DNA from: VRUE01 sp963840565 | Lineage (GTDB): Bacteria; Actinomycetota; Thermoleophilia; Solirubrobacterales; 70-9 | Reading direction: 5' to 3' | Assembly (NCBI GenBank): GCA_963840565.1 | Contig: CAWIZH010000002.1 | Location: forward strand, 558,001 to 622,000 | Length of the DNA: 64,000 nucleotides | In this document: one piece after another, positions 1 to 9,465 of the stretch | Layout of the letters: every line of letters starts with the position of its first letter | How positions within the stretch are numbered: the first letter of the stretch is position 1 | Notes under the pieces: model-generated | The model's input: only the letters and a program-made list of their open reading frames with translations | Told to the model about the DNA's origin: nothing | Database searches by the model: none | Program-made: the position numbers and the translations under genes

Positions 1-3000
1 CCTACGAATGGGACCTCGACGGCAACGGCAGCTATGAGACGAACACCGGGGCAACGCCAACCGTGAGCCACGCCTACGCCACCCCCGGGGATGTCACGGT
101 CGGGCTGCGGGTTACCGACAACGTCGGCGACACGGCAACCACCGCTCAGACACTCACGGTCGACAGCAGCGAACAGGTCAGCTATTCCAGCGCAGTCAGC
201 GGCACCCCGGGCCTGCTCGACTACTGGCGGATGGGTGAGATCGCCGGGTCTAACTTCGCCGACAGCGCCGGCCTCAGCCCGGCAACGGCAACCGGAGGCC
301 CAACCATGGGCGTCGCCGGAGCAATCCCCAGTGAACTGGACCGGGCCGCGAGCTTCGATGGCAACGACGATGCCGCGAATGCCACCGTCGACCTCTCCTC
401 CAGGAGCGCGGTGACGCTCGAATTCTGGATGAAGTGGAACAGCTGGGCCAACGATGACCGGCTGGCCTTCGAGTACACGCCGAACTTCAACGACGGGCCC
501 GGCGGCTTCCTGGTCGACCCCAACAGCAGCTACGGCAACTTCGGTGTCGGCCTGGGCAACGGCGCTTCGCGCAACGTCGCCCTCTTCGCCCGTCCCAGTG
601 CCGGCGCCTGGCACCACTACGCCTTCGTCCTCGACACCACGGCTCCGGCCGAGCAGGAGATCATTCCCTACGTCGACGGTCAGCCGGTTGCCTTCACAAA
701 GGCGGCGAACGGAGCTGAAGCCGGCAACTTCGCCAACTCGTCGCTCTACTTCATGTCGCGCAACAGCTCGGCCCTCTTCGGCGCCGGCGACCTCGACGAG
801 GTGGCGCTCTACGGCCAGGCCCTGGACGCCGGCACGATCGCCCAGCACTACTTCCTGACCGTTCCGGACAAAGCCCCGGCGGCGTCCTTCGCGGCCACTC
901 CCAACTCGGTTCTGACGCACAACACCGTCAGCTTCAACGCCTCCGCCTCGAAAGATCCCGACGGCACGATCGCCAAATATGAATGGGACCTCGACGGCAA
1001 CGGGACCTATGAGACGAATACGGGCACGACCCCAACCGCAAGCCAGAGCTACGCGACCAAGGGAAGCGTCAGCGTCGGCCTGCGGGTGACCGACGACCGC
1101 GGGACCTCAGCGACCACGGCCCGCACCGTGACCGTGCAGAACACTCCGCCGAGCGCATCCTTCACGGCGCCCGCTGGCCCGACGCAGAGCGGCGAAGCGG
1201 TCAGCTTCGACGCCTCCGCCTCCAGCGACCCCGACGGTCCGATCGCCAAATACGAATGGGACCTCGACGGCAACGGCAGCTATGAGACCGATACAGGCGC
1301 GACTCCGACCGCCAGTCAGAGCTACGCAACTCCGGGCAATCGCACGATCGGCCTCCGCGTCACCGACGGTGACGGAGCAACCGCGACGGCGACGCAGGCG
1401 ATCGCGATCCAGAACCGTCCTCCTACGGCCTCCTTCACGGCAGCCCCCGGCTCGGTCGCGACCGGCGAAGCAGTCGCCTTCGATGCCTCTACCTCCAGCG
1501 ATCCTGACGGCACGATCGCCAAATACGAATGGGACCTCGACGGCAACGGCAGCTATGAGACGAATACGGGCACGACCCCAACCGCAAGCCAGAGCTACGC
1601 GACAAAAGGAAGCGTCAATGTTGGTCTGCGGGTGACCGACGACAACGGCGCCACCGCGACGACGACGCAGGCAGTGACGATCCAAAACCACCCACCGGCG
1701 GCGTCCTTCACCGCTACCCCCAACCCGGCCGTCGACCGGGGCAACGGTCAGCTTCAACGCCTCCGCCTCGAAAGATCCGGATGGCACTGTCGCCAAATAC
1801 GAATGGGATTTGGACGGCAACGGGACCTATGAGACCAGCACCGGGGCCACGGCGACGACGACGCGGTCTTACTCAGTCGCGGGGACCCCGACGGTTGGCC
1901 TCCGCATCACGGACAACGAAGGCGCCACGGCGACGACGACGCGAGTGGTGACGATCCAAAACCGGGCGCCCGCGGCCTCCTTCACGGCAACGCCAAGCAC
2001 GGCGCTCTCCGGTGTTGCGATCGCCTTCAACGGCACCGCCTCCAGCGACCCCGACGGCACGATCGCCAAATACGAATGGGACCTCGACGGCAACGGCAGC
2101 TATGAGACCAACACCGGTGCGACGGCGACGACGAGCCAGACCTACGCCACTCCGGGAATCGCACGGTCGGGCTGCGGGTTACCGACAACGAAGGCAGCAC
2201 GGCGACGACGACGCGGACGGTGACGATCCAGAACCGGGCACCGACGGCGTCCTTCACGGCAACGCCGAATCCTGTGCTCAGCGGCGCAGGCGTCAGCTTC
2301 GACGCCTCCGCCTCGAAAGACCCCGACGGCACTGTCGCCAAATACGAATGGGACCTCGACGGCAACGGCAGCTATGAGACCAACACCGGTGCGACGGCGA
2401 CGACGAACCAGACCTACGCCACTCCGGGGAATCGCACGGTCGGCCTGCGGGTTACCGACAACAGCGGCACGACCGCGACGAGCAGCGTCGCGCTGACGGT
2501 CCAAAACCGCGCCCCGACGGCATCCTTCACCGCCACTCCCAACCCTGCCGTAATCAATGCGACAGTCACCTTCGACGCCTCCGCCTCGAAAGACCCCGAC
2601 GGCACTGTCGCCAAATACGAATGGGACCTCGACGGCAACGGCAGCTACGAGACCAACACCGGCACTACCAAAACGACGACCCGCTCTTACACGACCGTAG
2701 GAGCACGCACGATCGGCCTGCAGGATCACCGATAACAGTGGCGCCACCGCGACGACCACGCAGACGGTGACTATCCAAAACGCCCCACCGACGGCATCCT
2801 TCACGGCGACGCCGAGCCCGGCCACGGCAAACGCAACGGTCACCTTCAACGCGTCTGCCTCCACCGACTCAAACGGCACTGTCACCAAATACGAATGGGA
2901 CCTCGACGGCAACGGGACCTATGAGACAAATGGCGGCGCCAGCAAAACGACGACCCGCTCCTACGCAACCGCTGGTGAAATCGTGGTTGGTCTGCGGGTC

Positions 3001-3747
3001 ACCGACAACGAAGGGGCCACCGCGACGACGACGCGGACGGTCACGGTCCGCGGCCCCTACAACGCGGCGGTCAGCGCGACGTCGGACCTGATCGACTACT
3101 GGCGGCTCGGCGAGGCATCGGGAACCGCCCTCACCGACAGCGTCGGTGGGCGCACCGCCACGGCCCAGAACGGGGTCACGCTCGGCGTTGCCAGCCCCCT
3201 GACGCTCGACCCCAACACCGCCGCCGGCTTCGACGGCGTCAACGACTCGGCGTCGGCCGCACTCAACCTCTCCGGCACCAACAAGCTGACGATCGAGTTC
3301 TGGCTGAACTGGACCACCTTTGCCAACGACGACAAGCTCGCCCTCGAGTTCACCTCGAACTTCAACAACACCAACGGCGGCTTCTTGATCAACCCCAACT
3401 CCAGCACGTCCGGCGGCCGCTTCGAAGTCGCGGTCGGGCGCAACGGCACGCGCAACAACGCCTACTTCACCAGGCCCTCGGCCGGCGCCTGGCATCACTA
3501 CGCGATAGTTCTCAATACGGGCACTCTGAGTGGCTCCCAGGTGATCACCATCTACGTCGACGGCAAAGCGGTCTCGGTCACCAAGGGGTCGAGCGGCATC
3601 CTTGCCGGCAACTTCGCCAACTCGACGCTCTACTTCATGTCGCGCGGCGGCAGCTCGCTGTTCGGCAAAGGCGTGTTCGACGAGCTCGCGATCTACGACG
3701 AAGCCCTGACCGCGACCCAAATCGCACAACATTTCGCGGCTCGATAG
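1..3747 (+). pseudogene. Secreted LamG/PKD-repeat surface protein, 5' partial, frame broken three times
   Basis: The coding signal enters from the left edge in frame 3 and runs to a TAG at 3745-3747. Domain order is part of a PKD repeat, a LamG/concanavalin-like domain (about 170-860, with DYWRMGE and EFWMKWNSW), eight further PKD repeats (YEWDLDGNG signature), then a second LamG domain (about 3058-3744). Proteins of this build are usually large cell-surface adhesins or carbohydrate-binding proteins. The frame changes three times: an extra G in the G run at 1738-1741, a missing G near 2154-2157, and an extra A near 2722. The open pieces are 3-1832, 1810-2223, 2220-2735 and 2767-3747. The repeats read cleanly on both sides of each shift, so the breaks are recent or are sequencing errors. 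The start and any signal peptide lie upstream of the window. Confidence 0.8.
880..3055 (+). repeat. Tandem PKD-domain DNA repeats, 273-bp period
   Basis: Eight successive repeats each carry a TAC/TAT-GAA-TGG codon trio, at 978, 1251, 1524, 1798, 2071, 2343, 2616 and 2890. The spacings are 273, 273, 274, 273, 272, 273 and 274 bp. The three departures from 273 coincide exactly with the three changes of reading frame. The repeats are very similar at the DNA level, for example around the stretch encoding AKYEWDLDGNG, which would favour recombination and also assembly errors. A ninth copy of the signature sits at position 3, before the first LamG domain. Confidence 0.9.
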
Positions 3748-3795
3748 CATCCTCTACCGGTTGGACCGTGAACCCGACCGGGAGGACGTGAATCG

Positions 3796-5826
3796 TTGTT
3801 CCTAGCCTTGCGCTGGCACTGGAAGCTGGGCACCATGATCGTGCTGGTGGCCATCGCCACCCTGGCCGGCATCGCCTCGGCCAGCGGTCTCCTCGGCCTC
3901 GAGCAGACACGGCGTGTCGCGGTGGCATGCGTCAACGCCAGCCTGACGGCAAGCCGTGCGGCTACGCCGGCCGGGCTGTACGCCGGCGCGACTGACAGCA
4001 CCGCGAGCCAACCTCGCTCCACGGTCGCCCGCCGCCGCCGCGGATCCTGCGGAAGCGACAAGCCGACGCCCTCGCGGGGCCTCGCCCGGAATCGCGCTGT
4101 CCAGCGGCCGGCAAAAGCAACGCCGCCGCCGCCGATCGGCGGGGTCACCGGGGTCGCCAGCGGCGACGTCGCATCGCCAGCGGACCCCTCGGGCGTTGCT
4201 CCGCGCCCAGCCGAACCGACCCCACCGGCCCTTGACACCACCCCGCCGCAGACCTCGATCACCAGCGGACCGGCGGCGAGCACGACCGCGACCACGGCGA
4301 GCTTTGCCTTTTCCTCGAACGAGGCCGGCGCCACCTTCCAGTGCAAACTCGACAGCGGCGCCTGGGGCGCATGCATCAGCCCTAAGGGCTACGCCAGCAT
4401 CGCCGCCGGCTCGCATAAATTTTCGGTCCGCGCCACCGACCAATCGGGGAACGTCGACGCGAGCCCGGCGACGCAAAGCTGGAGGGTGGAAGGCGGCTCA
4501 TCCGCCGATATCACGCCACCGCAGACCTCGATCGCCGCGGGGCCGCCGGCGGTCACGACCTCCACTTCGGCGAGCTTCACGCTCGCCTCGAACGAGTCCA
4601 GCTCGAGCTTCGAATGCCAACTCGATGACGGCACCTGGACGCCGTGCGAAACGCGCAAGACCTACTCCGGCCTCGACCTTGGCCAGCACGAATTTGCCGC
4701 CCGCGCGATCGATCCAGCCAACAACGTCGACGCGAGCCCGGCCACCCGCGCCTGGGAGATCGAAGAAACGCCCTCTGCCCCCCCACCTCCACCAGTCGAA
4801 TGCTCCTCGACGGTGGCCAGCGCGCAGGCGGCTGAATCGGCCGTCTCCGCGGCCGCGGCCGGCTCGGTCATCTGCTTGGCCGACGGCTCCTACGGCGAAG
4901 TATCAATTTCTGCCTCCAAGCCGGCGCAGGTCACACTGCAGGCCGAACACCCAGGAAAAGCGACGATCGCGGGCGCCTCGCTCAGTGGCAGCCACCTGAC
5001 GCTCTCTCGCTTCAACATCACCAACGAAGTCACCATTGAGCCCGGCGCGACTTCGATCGCGGTCGAATACAACCGCATTACCGGCGGTTACATGGGGATC
5101 AATGCCGGCCCGACGACGTCGACCTCGATCACCGACACGACGATCCGCGGCAACAAGCTGGTCGGGCCCTTCGGCGAGGACGCGATCCGGCTCAACCGCT
5201 ATCACGACAGCGGCGATGCCGATCCCTACGGGATCCTGATCGAAGGCAACGAGATCACCGGCGTGCGTGAGAACGGCAACCACAGCGACTGCCTACAGTC
5301 GGTCTGGGGTGGCGACGGGCTTTACTTCCGACGCAATTACCTTCACGACAACCGCTGCCAGGGCTTCTTCGCCAAGGACCAGCCCAGCACGATCGTCGGG
5401 ATCACGGTCGAAGACAACCTCTTCCTCCGCGATAGCGAACCGTGCGCACCCGAAGCGCCCGACTGCGGACAGCCCTCCTACCTGCAGGTATTCGGTCCGT
5501 ACCAGAACTTCACGCTGCGCCGTAACACGATCTGGCAAGGCGAAGTGGTCGCCACCTTCCAGGAAGGGGCGGGGACGGGCACGGCATTCGAATCGAACGT
5601 CGTCAACCGCTTCTGGACGAACACCGACCTCTCGGGCATCGCCTACAGCGAAAATACGGTCTGCAAGAGAGAAACGGCCGCGGGTGGCTCCTGGCCAACG
5701 CAGATCACAGGCGAGACAGTCAACTGCGCGCCGGCGTTCAACAACCCGGCCAGCGACGACTTCCGCCTACTCGGCTCGACCCGAGGGGTCGACTGGGCGC
5801 CGGCCGAACAGCACTTCGGCCCCTGA
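3796..5826 (+). CDS. Secreted Ig-like / parallel beta-helix protein, paralog 1
   Basis: A 676-residue protein with a TTG start at 3796, preceded by GGAGG at 3781-3785. Residues about 13-35 form a hydrophobic signal or anchor segment. A low-complexity linker rich in Arg and Pro follows. Then come two Ig-like modules (about 150-325, each with TPPQTSI, FECQLD/FQCKLD and VDASPAT motifs) and a right-handed beta-helix domain (about 345-676). The helix has the signatures DAIRLNRYHDSG, NGNHSDCLQS and HDNRCQGFF, and the protein ends with GVDWAPAEQHFGP. This fold is typical of polysaccharide lyases, epimerases and glycan-binding proteins. I cannot assign a substrate. It is first in a tandem run of three paralogs, 49 bp after the LamG/PKD gene. 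Confidence 0.85.
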   Translation: MFLALRWHWKLGTMIVLVAIATLAGIASASGLLGLEQTRRVAVACVNASLTASRAATPAGLYAGATDSTASQPRSTVARRRRGSCGSDKPTPSRGLARNRAVQRPAKATPPPPIGGVTGVASGDVASPADPSGVAPRPAEPTPPALDTTPPQTSITSGPAASTTATTASFAFSSNEAGATFQCKLDSGAWGACISPKGYASIAAGSHKFSVRATDQSGNVDASPATQSWRVEGGSSADITPPQTSIAAGPPAVTTSTSASFTLASNESSSSFECQLDDGTWTPCETRKTYSGLDLGQHEFAARAIDPANNVDASPATRAWEIEETPSAPPPPPVECSSTVASAQAAESAVSAAAAGSVICLADGSYGEVSISASKPAQVTLQAEHPGKATIAGASLSGSHLTLSRFNITNEVTIEPGATSIAVEYNRITGGYMGINAGPTTSTSITDTTIRGNKLVGPFGEDAIRLNRYHDSGDADPYGILIEGNEITGVRENGNHSDCLQSVWGGDGLYFRRNYLHDNRCQGFFAKDQPSTIVGITVEDNLFLRDSEPCAPEAPDCGQPSYLQVFGPYQNFTLRRNTIWQGEVVATFQEGAGTGTAFESNVVNRFWTNTDLSGIAYSENTVCKRETAAGGSWPTQITGETVNCAPAFNNPASDDFRLLGSTRGVDWAPAEQHFGP

Positions 5827-6062
5827 GCAAGTCGCCGGCCTCCCTTTTCTCCAGGGAACCCTGCCGCTTTACATAACTCCGCGCCGGGCGAATCGCCCAT
5901 TTGGTGCGGATTTCTTGCCGAACTGATTCGAACGCCCAGTAATGGGTATCGAACATATGTCGGCGCTAGCGAGGCCGACGTACACGAAGTCCAGTCGGAT
6001 GCCGACCTACCGGCGTAGATGCCTTCGGAGGACGGCGCAAATGCCTTTCAGAGGAGAGAGAG

Positions 6063-8198
6063 ATGCTGGCGAATAGCCGTGGAAAGTCACGCTCGAAGCT
6101 TGCCGGAATCACAGCCGTCGTAGTCGTCGGCCTGCTTGCAGTTACCGCAACCTTCGCCTTTGCCAAGAGCCCGCTGATCTCGATGCTCGAGCGAGCAAGC
6201 AAGCCAGGCAAGCTGCGCAGCGCTTCGGTCGCCCAAGCCGTCCGTGTCAGTCACCCTCGCTTCTTCCACTTTCACCACCAGCCAGGCAGCTCCACCCCCA
6301 CGCCTCCCCCTGTCGACACGACCGCGCCTCAAACGGCGATCGGCAGCGGCCCGCCGACGGAAACGACGGCAACCGCGGCCAGCTTTGCCTTCTCCTCCAG
6401 CGAGGCGGGCTCGAGCTTTGAATGCAAGCTCGACAGCGGCAGCTGGGCGGCCTGCACGACCCCGAAGGCTTACACCAAAGTGACACCCGGCTCACACCTC
6501 TTCTCGGTGCGAGCCATCGACGCCGCCAAAAACGTCGATGCCACACCGGCCACAGGGGCTTGGACCGTCGCGGTGGAAAGCGCACCGCCGAGTGACACCA
6601 CTCCTCCCCAGACGTCGATCACCAGCGGACCGGCGGCAACCACGACTTCCACCTCCGCCAGCTTCTCCTTTACTTCCAGTGAGGCGAACTCGACCTACCA
6701 GTGCAAGCTCGACAGCGGCGGCTGGGGATCGTGTGCTGCCCCGAAAGGCTACGCGGGCCTTGGCACCGGATCCCACCAGTTCGCCGTCCGCGCCATCGAC
6801 GCTGCCGCCAATGTGGACGCGACGCCGGCAACCGATAGCTGGACGGTGGAAGGAGTGGTTACCCCGCCGCCCGTCGATACCACCCCGCCCCAGACCTCGA
6901 TCACCAGCGGACCGGCGGCGAGCACGACCTCGACCGCGGCCAGCTTCGCCTTCACCTCCAGCGAGGCGGGCTCGAGCTTTGAATGCAAGCTCGACAGCGG
7001 CAGCTGGGCAGCCTGCACCACGCCGAAGGCCTACTCCGGCCTGGCAGTCGGCTCCCGCCAGTTCTCGGTGCGAGCCATCGACGCTGCCAAAAACGTCGAC
7101 GCGACCCCGGCCACGCAGAGTTGGACGGTGGAAGCCGAAGAAGTCGTCACTCCTCCGCCACCGCCAAGCGGAGAATGCACAACGGTCGTCTCGAGCATCG
7201 CCGCCGCGCAATCAGCCGTCTCCTCGGCATCGGCCGGCTCGGTCGTCTGCCTGGCCAACGGCTCCTACGGGGCGCTCGCCCTCAACGCGACCAAGCCCGC
7301 GCCCGGCGTGGTCATGCGCGCTCAGAACCCGGGCCAAGCCACTCTCAGCAGTGCCACGCTGACGGGCTCACGCCTGACCCTTGCCCGCTTCAAGGTGAAC
7401 GGCGAAGTCACGATCGAACCCGGTACCACGGGAATGGTCGTCGACCACAACCGCATCACCGGCGGCTACATGGGCGTCAATGCCGGTCCGACGTCGAGCA
7501 CCCAGATCAACGACGCCGCGATCACCAACAACCAGCTCGTCGGACCGTTCGGTGAGGACGCGATCCGGCTCAACCGCTACCACGACGCCGACGGCAACGG
7601 AGTCGGGATCCTGATCGAAGGCAACGAAATCAGCCACGTGCGTGAGAACGGCAACCACAGTGACTGCCTGCAGGCAGTCTGGGTCGGCGACCACCTCGTC
7701 TACCGCAAGAACTACCTGCACGACAACCGCTGCCAGGGCTTCTTCGTCAAGGACCAGGCAAGCGCGGTCGTCGGCATCAACGTCGAAGACAACCTCTTCG
7801 TCCGCAACAACGAACCGTGCGAAGGGGCTTCCGGTTGTGGGCAGCCCGCCTACTTCCAGGTCTTCGGCCCCTACACGAACTTCGTCATGCGCCGCAACAC
7901 CTTCTGGGGCGGCGACCAGGTCGCCACCTTCCAGGAAGGCACCGGCGCCGATACGAAGATCGAAAACAACGTGATCTACCGGCTCTGGAACAACACCAAC
8001 ATGTCGGCCATCAGCTACGCCAACAACACGCGCTGCAAGCGTGAAACGGCAGAAGGCGGCAGCTGGCCCAGCTCGACCCCGGGCGAGACGGTCAATTGCT
8101 CGCCCGCCTTCAACAACGCGGCCGCCGACGATCTGCGCCTGATCGGCTCGGACCGCGGCGTCGACTGGGCGCCGGCGGAACAGCACTACGGCCCCTGA
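6063..8198 (+). CDS. Secreted Ig-like / parallel beta-helix protein, paralog 2
   Basis: A 711-residue protein with an ATG start at 6063 behind the purine-rich AGAGGAGAGAG (about 6050-6060). The N terminus is basic followed by a hydrophobic stretch (GITAVVVVGLLAVTATFAFA), a signal or anchor segment. Three Ig-like modules follow (roughly residues 80-355), then a beta-helix domain (about 375-711) with GPFGEDAIRLNRYHD, HSDCLQAVW and HDNRCQGFFVKDQ. The C-terminal GVDWAPAEQHYGP nearly matches paralog 1. The extra Ig-like module compared with paralog 1 suggests module duplication. The 236-bp gap upstream has no credible gene and probably holds the promoter. Likely an exported, surface-associated glycan-active or glycan-binding protein; the enzyme activity is unknown. 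Confidence 0.85.
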   Translation: MLANSRGKSRSKLAGITAVVVVGLLAVTATFAFAKSPLISMLERASKPGKLRSASVAQAVRVSHPRFFHFHHQPGSSTPTPPPVDTTAPQTAIGSGPPTETTATAASFAFSSSEAGSSFECKLDSGSWAACTTPKAYTKVTPGSHLFSVRAIDAAKNVDATPATGAWTVAVESAPPSDTTPPQTSITSGPAATTTSTSASFSFTSSEANSTYQCKLDSGGWGSCAAPKGYAGLGTGSHQFAVRAIDAAANVDATPATDSWTVEGVVTPPPVDTTPPQTSITSGPAASTTSTAASFAFTSSEAGSSFECKLDSGSWAACTTPKAYSGLAVGSRQFSVRAIDAAKNVDATPATQSWTVEAEEVVTPPPPPSGECTTVVSSIAAAQSAVSSASAGSVVCLANGSYGALALNATKPAPGVVMRAQNPGQATLSSATLTGSRLTLARFKVNGEVTIEPGTTGMVVDHNRITGGYMGVNAGPTSSTQINDAAITNNQLVGPFGEDAIRLNRYHDADGNGVGILIEGNEISHVRENGNHSDCLQAVWVGDHLVYRKNYLHDNRCQGFFVKDQASAVVGINVEDNLFVRNNEPCEGASGCGQPAYFQVFGPYTNFVMRRNTFWGGDQVATFQEGTGADTKIENNVIYRLWNNTNMSAISYANNTRCKRETAEGGSWPSSTPGETVNCSPAFNNAAADDLRLIGSDRGVDWAPAEQHYGP

Positions 8199-8266
8199 TC
8201 AAACCTGAAGCGCCGACAGCGCCCGGCCACCGACAAGGAACGGTGAGCCGGGCGCGTTGTTGTGGC

Positions 8267-9457
8267 ATGCGTCGAATCCGCGGCTTGCGCAAGTCAGCCC
8301 TGCTTGCAGGGCTGATGCTGATCGCTGTTGCGGCGGTGCTCGTGCTGCTGCTCAGCCCCGAAGACGACCAGGTTGTCGCCCTTACCGCGGCCCGGCCTGG
8401 CGCGACCGGCACTGGTCAGTGCTCGGCCCGAGTGTCGGGTCTCTCCGAAGCGGAAGCCACCGCCGGCGCCGCCCCCCCGGGCTCGGTGATCTGCCTGAAA
8501 AACGGCAGCTACAAAGAATTGAAGCTCAGTGCCGACAAGACAGGGCCTGGCGTCACCGTGCGGGCCGAGAACCCAGGCAAGGCGACGATCGCGGGCGCCA
8601 ACCTCAGCGGCACTGGCCTGACCCTCTCCCGCTTCAAGGTGGCGGGCGAAATTACGATCGAACCCGGCTCGCGCAAGATCTCCATCCTCGACAACCGCAT
8701 CGGCGGCGGCTACTTCGGGCTCAACGCCGGCCCCACGACCGACACCTCGATCTCCGACACGACGGTGCGTGGCAATCGCTTCATCGGACCCTTCGGCGAG
8801 GATGCGATCCGGCTCAACCGCTACCACGACAGCGGCGACGCCGATCCCTACGGGATCCTGATCGAAGGCAATGAGTTCAGCGGTATCCGCGAGAACGGCA
8901 ACCACAGCGACTGCCTGCAGTCGGTCTGGGGTGGCGACGGGCTTTACTTTCGGCGCAACTACCTGCACGACAACCGCTGCCAGGGCTTCTTCGTCAAGGA
9001 CCAGCCGGCGCCGGTCTCCAACGTCGTCGTCGCCAACAACCTGATGCTGCGCGACGCGGCCCCCTGCGACCCGCCGGGCTCGGACTGCGGGCCGCCCTCG
9101 ATCGTGCAGATATTCGGCCCCCTCCAGGGCCTGAGATTGACCCGCAACACGATCTGGACAGCGGGCAACCGCTCCCCCCTGGTGCTTCGCGAAGGGCCCT
9201 TCGGCAAGGTCCTCGTCGCTGACAACGTCCTCTTCCGCGGCTGGAGCGATTGGAGCGGCGACTTCGGTGATTTCACCGATACCGGCAATGTCGTCTGCCA
9301 GTGGGAAGGGACACTGCCGCGGCTGAGCCGGTCCTCGACCCGGAGCTGCGCCCCCCGCTTCCGGGCCCCCAAGGAGGACGACTACCGCCTGCGCAGCGGA
9401 AACGCCGGCATCACCTGGTCGCCGACCGAGCAGCGGTACGGCCCAAGCGCCCGCTGA
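8267..9457 (+). CDS. Short exported parallel beta-helix protein, paralog 3
   Basis: A 396-residue protein. I chose ATG 8267 because it begins a clean N-terminal anchor (MRRIRGLRKSALLAGLMLIA). An in-frame GTG at 8243 has AAGGAA only two bases upstream, too close to be ideal. The protein lacks the Ig-like modules of its two upstream paralogs and goes almost directly from the membrane segment into the beta-helix (FGEDAIRLNRYHDSG, NGNHSDCLQSVWGG, HDNRCQGFFVKDQ). The C-terminal signature is more diverged (ITWSPTEQRYGP). It may be the minimal catalytic or binding core of the family. It ends 8 bp before the convergent adenylating-enzyme gene. Confidence 0.8.
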   Translation: MRRIRGLRKSALLAGLMLIAVAAVLVLLLSPEDDQVVALTAARPGATGTGQCSARVSGLSEAEATAGAAPPGSVICLKNGSYKELKLSADKTGPGVTVRAENPGKATIAGANLSGTGLTLSRFKVAGEITIEPGSRKISILDNRIGGGYFGLNAGPTTDTSISDTTVRGNRFIGPFGEDAIRLNRYHDSGDADPYGILIEGNEFSGIRENGNHSDCLQSVWGGDGLYFRRNYLHDNRCQGFFVKDQPAPVSNVVVANNLMLRDAAPCDPPGSDCGPPSIVQIFGPLQGLRLTRNTIWTAGNRSPLVLREGPFGKVLVADNVLFRGWSDWSGDFGDFTDTGNVVCQWEGTLPRLSRSSTRSCAPRFRAPKEDDYRLRSGNAGITWSPTEQRYGPSAR

Positions 9458-9465
9458 GCCGAGCC

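Noticed and set aside
880..3055. Regular DNA repeats that could suggest CRISPR
   Set aside because: The period is 273 bp, there are no spacers, and the repeats encode PKD domains.
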